DNA from: Pseudovirgaria hyperparasitica
Lineage: Eukaryota; Ascomycota; Dothideomycetes; Acrospermales; Acrospermaceae
NCBI RefSeq assembly: GCF_010093815.1
Contig: NW_022985554.1
Span: 590,999-654,998, forward strand
Length of the DNA stretch: 64,000 bases
Reading direction: 5' to 3'
The notes beneath the pieces were generated by a model, which saw only the letters and a list, made by a program, of their open reading frames with translations, had not been told where the DNA came from and made no database searches. Shown here one piece after another: positions 35,601-46,454 of this stretch. The translations under genes were made by a program, and so were the position numbers. Numbering within the stretch: position 1 is the first letter of the stretch; each line of letters opens with the position of its first letter.

Positions 35601-36533
35601 CATCCAGGATTCGGGGAGGCGAGTACTTACTGGTCACCCATGTACACCGCTGAACGAGACACGGACAATTGATTGATGCTGATCCATGGTCAACCTTCGA
35701 GGCTGAGCACAGTGCAGGCAAGTTGTGGGTAGGGTGAAGTTCTGACACTCATGTCCTGATCAATCCTTTTGTGAGAGCGTGTCGACGAGTTTCTGTGCCC
35801 ATCACACCCACGTGCTGAGTCTACTCTTGATACTCACCTCATTCAAGGACGAAGAATCCACGCCAATATGGCGCTAAGGCATTGATGGCTCTATAGAACA
35901 TTGGAAGAAATCAATAAGACTGAGCCAGGAAGAGCATTTACCTTATGAATACTGGTGATCGTGCTTGGCAGTGGTGTGAGAGATGAATATTATGTACGAA
36001 AACGAGATGTGGTACGTACGGGTCCGCGCTTCAGCTGCATATCATAAGAAGCGGGCTGAGGGTTCCACAAATGTCATCTACGGAGCACGTCTTTGTTAAG
36101 GAGTTGGTAGAATATGAAGCAGGAATCGATGGCGAGACTTTTTCAAGCATGGCCAAATCGACGCTAGGGAGTGACATATGACAGAACTTGCTCCATAGAG
36201 ATCGAAAGAAGAGTATCCCGTAACAGTCAGACCAGGAGCCAGGAACGCCTCAAGATGGCGTAGTGTAGTGAGTGGGTGACTAAGATTGTCATTACCGCCG
36301 TCTTCTCATGCTTATCAGTCACAAAAAGCATTATTGCTTTTCGTCATGTGCACGAGAATTGGAGAAGTCGTGTATGAATGACAATCAGACATGCCTGTCC
36401 TGTGTCATACACAAAGCAGATATGACGAGGAATGGCAAAGCCAGTGATGGAACTTGCCATTTGGTAGTCGGCCTTTTAAAGTATTGTTGCCACGCATCTC
36501 AATATCGAGGGCCTTTAGGTAGCACAATTAGCA
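32640..36533. other. Long gene-poor divergent region upstream of the SREBP gene
   Basis: About 3.9 kb on the 5' side of the SREBP gene. All open frames are short (under 135 codons), overlapping on both strands and without motifs. I recognise no tRNA, transposon ends or long repeats. The part nearest 32640 must contain the SREBP promoter and leader. Confidence 0.45.
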
Positions 36534-38464
36534 TTGGCATCGTCATCGTCTAAAGCCTCCCGAGGGAACGCTCCACGCGAATCGAGTGCGGCCGACGAGT
36601 CATGGGCGAGCGGTGACCTCCCCCCGTCTTTAGCTGCTATCCAGGCTTTTCACGCCGTACATCGTACACGCCAGCGTTTCGCGCTTGATCCTAGGTTGCA
36701 GCCAAAGTATGTCCTGATCACACGACACGGCACTGAGAGTTGGCCGTTCTGGGAGTGTACGATTCTCAAAGCGTACGCTGTCTGGCAAGGGGCCCTGGAC
36801 GAGAATCAGATGCAGATGCATCTCAATCCCGTCGCATCAACAATTCACCATCCCCCACCCCGGCTCGATGCGCCACATCTCGTCTTCGCTCTGGGGTGCA
36901 GGGCCGGACAGGGAATGTGGGTTTGTGGTGGAGAAAGGTATAGGTATGGAGGGAGGGTTAGCTGTGATTCGGAGCAGGGTTGGATTGGGGGAGGGCTGAC
37001 CAGACCAGATCGTACCTTTTGCGGCTATCTGCACGAACATCTCGTAGAAGGCCGGAAAGAAAAGAAACATTGCCGAGGGCGTCGATGTCCCGTCTTGCAT
37101 CTGCAAAGCGTTAGAAGCGATCCAGCCACGATTCGTTATGTGTACTTGGCTGGTAGTGGTGAGCCGGCGGAAGAGCGAAACAGATGTTGGGCTTTTTGGG
37201 GGCGCAAACGAACGATGGATTCATCTCGGATGAATCGTAACGCATCTTGCATCTCATACCATCTCACACCAGCAGTATGAGGGCGCTCCGAGTCACAGTA
37301 GGTAATAGGTATCAATGCTGAGCGTGCGGGACCCGTTGCGAGATGTGGAAGTGGAAAGGGAAAGGGGGCAGCAGGTGCCGAATGCGAGGGGGGGCTTTTG
37401 GGGGGGCATCTGGGCATCTGGGCCGCTGCAGGTGGGCCGTTGCGGTGTTGCGGCGTTGCCAATGCAGCCAAAAAAAAGGTGCCAATCATTACGACGAGAA
37501 GCTTGGGAATGGGCCCAAAATCCCTTGCGGCATCGCCCACTAAGCTGCCCACTAAGCTGCCCACTAAGTTGCCCACTAATTACTCGCCCACTCGCCCACT
37601 CACCCGCCCATCGACCCCACCCATCGCAACTCAATCTGATTCTGCCCAGCTGTGTGTGTGCCATGCCCGCTGGTGCCCGCTCCCTATCCTAATTATCATC
37701 TCTACCTCTCTGTCTCTCTCCTCCATCCCGGTTCCCAGTCCAAGTTCAAGGCGTCACTGGAACTGGCTCCTCTTCTATACCCACGTAAATCTCACACAAC
37801 CCGTTTCCACTGCGATTCCATGCACACCACATCCTATCTCTACCTCCTAGAACCCTACACTTCGTTACTAGGTACTATCTATTCTTGCACATCCACTCTC
37901 GTGCTCGACTTCAAATTCCCGGCTAACTCCCCATCTCCCTCCTCGTCGGAACGGGATCCTGTCAATCTCTTACACCTGCCGTCTTCCGAAACCAGATCCA
38001 CGACGCTCATTCCTCGCAATATCTATCCTACCGTATTAGGCTCGACAGGTATCATCGACCTCGTACGATCGCTCGGCTGGTAATTGCGCATCAACTATCT
38101 CAAGTCATACTTCCCAGTTGCAGTCTATCGAGCGTCCAAGCTTCGTTCTTCTCTACCTGCACCTTTGAGAGTTGTCGCGACAGACCTCTTAAATATCGAC
38201 GAATCCTGGTCTCCACCTCTTGACCGTTCATCTGCTACACTGGAATTTGATACTGGCCACCCCATCTTGCACATCGCCACATCTACGGATATAGCTACAT
38301 TGAGCAACAGTACGACGCTACCAGAACGCCTGGCTAACACTAACAAATGCTGCTCTCGAGGTAACCGAACCTACAAGTGTTGCAAGAGAAGACTATTCTA
38401 GCAGAGAATTCAGCTTCAAGGAGCATAGGCCATCTTTGCAAGAATCACTGCCATTCTATGCACC
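36534..38464. other. Upstream region / probable long leader of nsdD
   Basis: 1.9 kb directly upstream of nsdD. A 248-codon plus frame (36534-37280) and several shorter frames exist but show no domain, and the region also has open frames on the minus strand, so they are not called as genes. Polypurine and G-rich runs (37389-37404) and a tandem 12-bp repeat (37535-37582) are present. Long leaders with several small frames are usual for fungal developmental regulators (general knowledge). Confidence 0.4.
37535..37582. repeat. Tandem 12-bp repeat, four copies
   Basis: Four consecutive 12-base units of the form GCCCACTAAGCT, the last two diverged at positions 11-12, followed by shorter GCCCACTC-type units to about 37605. 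Located about 1 kb upstream of the nsdD start. Confidence 0.9.
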
Positions 38465-38604
38465 ATGGCAGCTGTGGAAGTGAGTCCAAGACATAGGTTC
38501 GTCACCCTATTTCTCTTCTCTGACTGTGTTGCTGATCTTGTTCACAGCGCCGCACTACCTCCAATGAATCTCATAGATATGGCTCCGGTCAAGCGAGAAG
38601 ATAG
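38465..38604 (+). promoter_or_regulatory. Possible spliced uORF overlapping the nsdD start
   Basis: An ATG at 38465 is in frame with nsdD if the leader is not spliced, adding 33 residues. A GT-AG intron candidate (38480-38547, GTGAGT...CTGAC...CACAG, 68 nt) would shift it into a 23-codon uORF that ends with TAG at 38602-38604, overlapping the nsdD ATG at 38564. The splice is inferred from signals only. Confidence 0.4.
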
Positions 38605-40129
38605 GGATGCTCATAAAAAGCAAGACAGCCTAGTCTCAGCATCGGGAACATGTACCCCGTACTCGCCAGCAGCATCAAGGCCATCACTGACTGGTCTTCA
38701 ACATCATGCCTCAGCCCATGGCCCTGCCGCTCTCGCTAGTCACTTATCTCCACCAGATGCACGTCGTACGTCAGCAGACGACAAGGACCAGAGCCAACCT
38801 GCGAAACTTTCTTTACCATCAATACACGAAGCTCTAAATTCTGAGCAGCGATATCCACCTCCGCAGAACTTACATGCACCGACTTCTGCTCCCTCTTCTG
38901 CACCACTACATTATCATCATTCACATGCCGCCTCACCATCTGAGGTATCGCATCGGCCATTCGCTCCCGAGCTCTCACAGCCTGGACCTGTCTATCCGGC
39001 TGCAGTCTCGCAAAGTTATGCCAATCCTACGTCAGCTACCTCTGGTACTCCACGACCTGGTCCATCGGATTCCTTTTCAAGACCATCTTTCACTCCTACC
39101 GGCCATGCATCTAGACTGCCATCATTACACCTTAGAACCATGGACTCGCCAATTGAAGCGAGTAGACCACCGCCGTGCTATGGCTCACACCATCCGTCTG
39201 CTCCTGAATCTGGATCTCACTCAGCTGGAAATCTGCCATACGGATACGTAGGCGCACATTCTCATCCTAACCACCCCTACTCTGCTCCTTCTCAGGCTAC
39301 TCCTGGACCCCACTTTGCGCCAACTTCTACCTATCCCGCACCACCCCGGTATCGGGACGCTTGGAGACCAGAGGATGCAAACAACGTGGAGGAGATGAAG
39401 AAGAACGGCCGGCAACCTGGCGCAGTATACGGCGAGTCCGTAAAGCGCCACCTTGACAACTTCGACCTAGAGGCATCATTGAATGAAATTGCCGAAGGCA
39501 GCGGTCGGATCTTAGATTTCTCGAGGTCGTACGGCGCGCGCGCAACCCAGACAGCTCAGCGAATGGGTCCAACGCATGTTTCAATTCCTTCAATGACAGA
39601 GGTTGATGGTCTTTTGATACAAAGCACACGGATACAAGACTGTCTGAAAAGGATACAGCATCTTATTCACACGCAGCAAACTGTCATGGCCGAGAAAGCT
39701 CAAGACCAAAGATACCACGCCATGAACAACGGATATGAAGAGCCAAATCAAGGTCCATATACCGATGACCAGAAACGTGTCGGTGACTTCGCCGGACCAG
39801 ATCCAAAGAAACGGCGAGGCGTAAGCATAAATTATCCTATCTAGGATGACTTCAACTAACAAGTCTGTATAGCGAGCTGCACCACCAGGTCGCTGTCATA
39901 GTTGCAATCGAGCCGAGACTCCTGAATGGCGTCGTGGACCAGATGGCGCTCGAACATTATGTAATGCCTGTGGACTTCGTATGTATCATCGAGCTCCGTC
40001 AGTTCCCTTGCATACTAACACTTCATAGACTACGCCAAATTGACACGCAAGATGGGCACCAACAAAACCGCCATCGGCAATTCGAATCTCCGGCCAAAAT
40101 CAGTAGGTCCGAGTTCTCCAGGATCGTGA
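38564..40129 (+). CDS. nsdD: NsdD-type GATA transcription factor (3 exons)
   Basis: A nuclear GATA-factor regulator; NsdD orthologues activate sexual development and repress conidiation, and affect light and secondary-metabolite responses (established for Aspergillus and relatives). Exons 38564-39820, 39873-39978 and 40029-40129 give 487 residues; introns are 52 and 50 nt. The single GATA finger is C427-x2-C430-x18-C449-x2-C452 ([18 protein letters not shown]...CNACGLHYAKLTRK), with the second intron splitting the codon after CGL. The finger plus its basic tail sits at the extreme C-terminus, as in NsdD. The Pro/Ser/His-rich N-terminal two-thirds is disordered; a predicted helical segment ([24 protein letters not shown] written as positions about 349-372) precedes the KKRRG basic patch next to intron 1. 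The Met at 38564 is chosen; the in-frame ATG at 38465 is an alternative. Confidence 0.93.
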
Positions 40130-41544
40130 TGAGTGGATCTCAAGACTCTGAACATACCCAATCGCACTTCACAGCTATGTCAGAGACGAGCATGACATTC
40201 AGGGAGTGTTGTAACACAAGAGGCCCTATCGGCCCGTCCACGGTGGAATGTCATCTCAACCAAGGCTCCGCATGATCATGCACAGTACTCTGCGCTAGAT
40301 CCACTATTAGCGTGATTATCGGCTACCGTTCATCTACAAATGGATCGTGCCAGGATCTGCCGAGCATCATTCGAGTCTCATCTGCCGAGTCGATCATAAC
40401 ACCCTTGGGCACGCAACATCTCTCTGCTATACGGTCATACTGCCTTTCCGATCATTCGAGCCGACTTCTATTTTCTTCAACAACGATAAAGCGCCGGCGC
40501 ATCGAGAGTCTAAGGCCAGGACTTGTTGCGGCCCAAGGGTAGGGCCGTTTCTGGGCATCCATCATCAATCGTGAAACAACAGAGGCCTCGAGTATATATG
40601 CTTGTAGTTTGGGGGTTGGTAGGTGTCCAACATATTATTGTACAAACAATCGAAGGAGTACGGCGCATAAATGAGGCTGTACATTAAGCCACTCATGGTG
40701 TAGGAGGGCACGGCATAGGGAAGTTGCCAGCCCCAGGAAATCCGTTTTTGTCACGACAGCTTGATTTTTATGTTTATTTCGAGATACCACGGCGAAGCGC
40801 ATTGACGCCGCCATCGCATGTCTTATTAGGGATCATGATGAGCAACTAGATGGTAGAGATAGCCGCAAATTGAGCGGCCACTGCATATGGGGAATATACA
40901 TAGACTTCTGATGATCTTCCGCGAACAGATACGTGATCGCTCGGGTGCGTGAGTGAGCAGTTGGAGTGTTTTCTTGATTTGGTAAGAGGCAAGGTCTAGG
41001 CGGCTCATGCTTGAATCAGTCCACGCCTTGTCCTGAGGATCTGATACGCCCCACGGTTACAGCCGGTTGAGGCATCTGTATTGTCTGTTCCTGGATGTGT
41101 GAGCAGTAGGCACATGCGCGTTGTGTTTGTGTTGTATTGGACTTTGAAGCTCGAGGAATCTGTGTGCCCCTATTTTTGGTATAGCTTCATGATGACCACC
41201 TTCTATTTTGAGGGCGAGGGAAACAACGAACGTGTGCAGCTCAACTACCGTACGAATCGTTGTTGAGCATTCTGTGCCAAGGAGTACTCGGACCCTCCTC
41301 CCTCTTCGTGGATGGCTGAGCACTCGATAATTCTCAGCAGAGAGAGAGAGAGCACAGCTGGACGTCAGTCAGGGACCAGGGAGCCGGAGAGCGCTCCTTT
41401 GAACGGTGGCATCGCGGTCGAAATGTGATTTCAATGCCTGGGGCTGGGTTTGAAGCTAAACCAGACTTTGCGCTTCCGATGATGCTTGGGAGGGGTGGCA
41501 GCGAGGAACATCCCTGGGACTGGAGGAAACGAAGATGCCTGTTC

Positions 41545-41573
41545 AACACACACACACACGCACACACACACAA
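41545..41573. repeat. CA microsatellite
   Basis: An interrupted (CA)n tract with one CG interruption. Confidence 0.9.
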
Positions 41574-41850
41574 CGCATGTCCACTGATGACAGGCGGCGC
41601 TTATCGAGATGGGCGGTTGCGATTTAGATCTCATCTGATCTAATAATTGCTTGCCATAGAAGAAGTTCGGCGCTGCGGTCCCCCCCCTCCCTCTCCACTC
41701 TTCAGCCCCCCCGAGCCCCCAGACCGGGGGCTCACCCGCAACGCAACGCAGCTCAATAGTGGAGTCTCGTATCGCATCGTATACATCGTGACGATGTTGG
41801 TATGTGGTGTGGAGTGTTGTGGTCCAACAATTGTCCGTTTATAGGACCTA

Positions 41851-41956
41851 TGTGTGTGTGTGTGCGTGTGTTTTTGTGCATACACTCCGTACGCACCGCT
41901 GCCAGTCTTGCTCGAGTCTGCATCGACGATGTGTGAAACACGCACACACACACACA
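41851..41956. repeat. Inverted repeat formed by TG and CA tracts
   Basis: A 19-base arm at 41851-41869 is the perfect reverse complement of 41938-41956, including the shared CG interruption; the loop is 68 bases. A transcript across it could form a 19-bp hairpin. Confidence 0.85.
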
Positions 41957-42066
41957 GACACACACACACACAGACACACACACACACAGACACACACACA
42001 CACACACACAGACACGCACACAGACACACACACAGACAGACACGCACCAGACACGCACATACACAT
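41938..42066. repeat. CA/CAGA microsatellite tract
   Basis: About 130 bases of (CA)n regularly interrupted by CAGACA units and CG steps, the longest simple-sequence tract in the window. Confidence 0.92.
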
Positions 42067-45000
42067 ACACTGGACCGTACGCGATGCGATGATACCCGCA
42101 GCACTGACAGCTGGGCGACAGCTGGGCATGGGCTTGGACCTTGGACCTTGTCGCCCAAACACAAGAAGAGGAATAAATATATCGTCACCCATAAAAAAAG
42201 CACATACTGACTGCACGGATCCAATGCCGTGCCCTTCCAGAATACGGGGGCCGTGCTCAACTAAACTCCTTCTCGATTGCAATCGTGTGTGTGTGTGCAA
42301 ACATGTCAACGGCTGATGGGCGTCGTGGCGTTGCATGGTCAATCCATTCTCCATGGTGCGCCGCCGCCGCCGCCAACGCCGCCGCTTCGTCTTCCAGGTT
42401 TCCATTCCTGCGTCGCACCATTCTTTGCTGCCTTTCCCCCCCCTTTTCGGAGCGGTCTCCGGATGCTTTACTTTCGGAGCAGTGACTTCTGGTGAGAAAC
42501 ACAGCTACCGCTCCCCAAAAATAGTGGAGACGGAAACGGAAACGGGAAGGGTTCGTTCGGCAGGGATTCCCCTGGCATTGCTGCCCAACGGCTCCACACT
42601 GTCACTTCCCCCGATCACGATGCGTCTGCGTCTTGCGTCTGCGGTTCTGTAGAGAAGAGGAGCCAAAGAAGAAAGAAGTTCATCCCCGTTTCTCGCGGCT
42701 ATGGCGTGGTGTGGTGTGAGTATGGTGTGAGTATGATGCAGTTGATGGCACATTTCACAATTTGATGCTGGCCCTGCTTAACTGGTTGTCTGCATGCGGC
42801 CATCGTTATCATCATCATTCTCCGAATGTTCAGCGAAATGGGAAATTGATTCCTTCTCGGAAACCCTCCCCCCTCCCCCCCTAACTCTCTCTCCCGTACC
42901 CGCTTATAACGCCACGTCATGTAACTCGTGGCCTTCCAGATCGCATCGTGTGTCACCGTGTCAGGACTGGTCTAGCGCGTCTGTCTCTGTCTGTCAGTCC
43001 CTCTACCTTTCTATTTGCTTGCCTGTCTGTCTGCCTCTCCATTTGCCTCAGGTTGACTTCGAATAGTCTTTGCCCATCTACCCTACCTACCTATCCAAGT
43101 CAACACTGCCTACCTCGCTCACACAAAAACACTAAGCGCAAACACACTATATCGGGGAGGTCTTGGGCCGCCCGCCGCCCCCTCGGCCGATGCGTGCGGG
43201 CTAAAGCCAGCATCTCGACGCGATCAGCATGTATTTTCTCTCTCGCGCCCGCCGCCTCCCCCGGTTACGTTGTGATTAGGCGAAAGTGTATACATGTACA
43301 TGACCAACCAACCGATCCCAGGGAAGCCTACCCCTGTAAAGTGCGAGTCGGCCCGAATCTGTTGGACCAAGATCCCATCATCCATCCATCCAGCACTGCG
43401 CTGCGCTGCGCTGCGCTACGCCGCTCCGTAGATGGGCTTTGCCCGCTCCCAAAGTGCCGTGGAATCTCCCGTTTCGGCTTTGACAACAGCCTTTTTGGCT
43501 TGGCGTGTGCGATTTGCGATCTGTCCCGATGCTTGCTCTCGCTTGGCGATGTGGGTGTGTGGGCGGGTGGTGTGGTCTGGGGAGCGGGCTTCGTATTAGT
43601 CGGTTCAGTCGGTCCCGTTGAATACACTGTCCATCAAGAAGCTATATCTTTTTTTGATTTCTCCTTGTGTATTTTTGCATTATTGCTCTCCATCGTCTGC
43701 ATGCCTGATGCTGCCACACTTGGGAACAGTCAGGAAAGGAGAGGCAATTAGGTGTAGGTACGTGTAGGTATGGCACAAACTCTATAGTTTTTGCGCAATT
43801 TGCTAAACGAGCACATTTTGATTGAAAGCTCGGCCGAAATCGCTTATCTCGCCTCAAGGTCTAGAAATGGCTATTCCGTCTGATGGAAGGATGATACGTT
43901 TTAGTACGATTTATTGTATGCTGCTGTTGTTTGTTGTTGTTGTCGTTGTACCTGCCATCCATGTTCATCCATAACAAGTGCTCATTCGCCGCTTCTGGCG
44001 CGCGGATGATGCACAGCGCATGAGACATGTCTTACTTGCTTTTTTGCGATTTGATTGATTAAACGAACGACCCGATCTGCACGAATAGATGGATCTGCAG
44101 AACTGACTGACTGACACATGCACATGCACATGCAGAGACAGAAAAAGAGAGAGTCCATCCAAGTCCAGACTCTCGTCCCCTTTTTCTGTTTCCTCACTCA
44201 CACACCCAGAACTGCACTAAGCCTAATATACGAGCCTGCTTCCGACTCCGATTGTGACGTTCGTATCTACCGGCATTCGATGTGCAGCCTACTAATTACC
44301 AAGCTAAACCCAACTCTCAGAACCAAAGTCCCTCACACTCCGCCCTATTAGCTTGCTGCGGAGTTGATAGGCTCTGTGTGTGTGCTGTGGCTGCATGCTT
44401 AGACATCCTCCCCCCTCTCCTACTTCATTCCTTCCTTCCTTCCACTGCTCCTCATCCTCTTCAGCTGTACGAAAGATAGCGAACGTTTCGAAACATCGAT
44501 TGCTGCCCCCCAGCCGCGCCGGATGGATGCATCCTGAAACACTCTTGCGAGATCCATCAGATCTCGCAGCCGGGATCTAGATCCTCCTCCATCACTAGCA
44601 ACCAATCAACCAATAGAATCGAGATTCAACATGTTAGATCGATCGGTGAAACCTCTTTCAAACAGCGCAGCACAGTACATAATTAGCATTCATTCATTCA
44701 TTCCACTCCAAGCGAAAACCTTCGCTCATCCACCGGACATGCAATTGCCGATCCTTAATATCCATACATATGATAGCATCCCGAAAAAGCGCCCAAGAAT
44801 GGGATACATATAATATCTTGGGGCTTTTTTTCATTCATTTCCTTTTTTTTTTCCTTTTTGGGGGGGCCAGTAGACCGGGATGCAAAAGTGATCGACGCTG
44901 GAACCTCAGTGTTCCGAGACGCAGGTTACAGTAGTAACTACTGTGTAGATAAGATGCCACACCCACCACCCACTCACCCCGCGCGGCCCCGGAATAGGGC

Positions 45001-46454
45001 ATGGATGAGCAGCGGTTATCTCGGAGACCGCCTCCCCCGCGTGCGTGTGCATATGCATACAGGATATCCATTCTCTCTACCCATCTATCCCGTCGACTCT
45101 GACGGTATTACCCCCTCTCACTCACCACAACCAAGCCCGCTGTAGCAAAAGCAAACAAATCCCAATGCTGAAGGACACACAAAGTATTTCCCCGGCCCCG
45201 ACGTTAGCTGTACATTTTCCTTTTTTTTTTTTTGGTTCCCCTTCTCAGCAGCGCTAGTGGAGACCTCGTAGATCTTAATATTCCAATATATATGGACACG
45301 ATAGTCGCCTATCCGATTGTGCATCCTACTTTAATGCAACTCCCTGGCATGACCGTTGCCAAGGCCTGGCCGGCGGGGCGGGGATGGGTGGCAGCAGCAG
45401 TAGCCGTTCAATGGTTCCCCGTTCCGCTTTGTATTACCGTCGTCGAATGTGGGTCTTGTGATGATGCGTAGGCTCTGGTTGCATTTGGGATGCGCTGTGA
45501 ACGGGAGTCCGGATGCGAGGTAGGATTGTGCGTGTTGAATGAGGCGGGCGGTGTGTAATGCACTTGTAGTCTTGGCATGAAGGAGTATCTTGGGTTATGG
45601 TGCTGGTGTTTTGTTCAAGAGGAGAGAGTAGGTACTCTAGAAAAGGGGGGTGTATTTTTGTTTTGATGGTTTGGAGATAGAAATAGATATGTTACGGTGA
45701 GTAGGGTAGGTAAGTGGTTTAGAGTAGATACAGGTAGACGAGGCTCATGTTGTTGTTAGGTATGAGGTATAGGAATGTATGTGACACAAGGTGCTTTTGT
45801 ATGGGATTCGGAGATGGCTTTACTTTCAGAGTATATCTATAGTATAGCATGTTTCGTAGCCCATCGTAGGCTTCCTCTTTGACTTAAGGGACTTCGAGCT
45901 TACTGTCGGAAGGCTCGACGATGGCTGAAACGTCTGATATGGATACTAGATCTGGTCTATCCATGATGGTTTGCAATCTTGGAGCACGCATTGCGCAACT
46001 TGTATGGCTTGTTGTCAGTGTGTTATCACAGCACCAGTTAGACAATGTATAATTTGTTGCTTCAAGTGACTTGCCTCTGCGATATCGACTAGATCATCTG
46101 GGTTTTACTGGATGATTTTGGCATTGAAAAGGCCATGCTGAGCTTTCGTCTTTGTATCGGGTTAGACGAGCTTGAAGCTGGAACTGTCTTTTCTTTCGTC
46201 AAGCGTTCAAATATATCCACATCCTTCAATACTGCTTTCTCGATATTTTCATAGTTTGTCTTCGACAGCCGTCTCCACACGTGGCAGTCCTATCTACATC
46301 AATTTTTGGTTCATTATGTCGCGCTCAAGATGACTTTCGACATCTGGTATACAGCACCACCCAAGGATAAATGAGCAACAGCCTTTGAGCCAAGGGTATC
46401 ATTATGAAGATTATCATTATGAAGGGTATCACTATGTATATGCAATGCTCTCCA

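Larger units (their letters stand above)
40130..46454. other. Long gene-free region rich in simple repeats
   Basis: 6.3 kb between nsdD and the PLA2-mosaic gene. I find no open frame that looks like a real protein; the longer ones are read-throughs of CA/TG tracts. Contents: CA tracts at 41545-41573 and 41938-42066, a TG tract at 41850-41870 that pairs with them, CCG runs near 42359-42382, C-rich runs near 42867-42880, CTGCG repeats near 43396-43416, T runs near 44826-44860 and 45221-45232. A 63-codon minus frame (46089-46280) may be a gene remnant. Confidence 0.5.

Noticed and set aside
36534-37280. 248-codon plus-strand frame upstream of nsdD
   Set aside because: No domain, odd composition in the second half, competing open frames on the other strand, and position in the probable nsdD leader; may be chance.
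41640-42405. Long frames on both strands across 41.6-42.4 kb (up to 206 codons)
   Set aside because: They are translations of CA/TG repeats (VCVCVC / THTHTH), not genes.
46089-46280. 63-codon minus-strand frame preceded by an AG acceptor (46296 region)
   Set aside because: Looks protein-like but too short to identify; no upstream exon found. Possible remnant of a larger gene.
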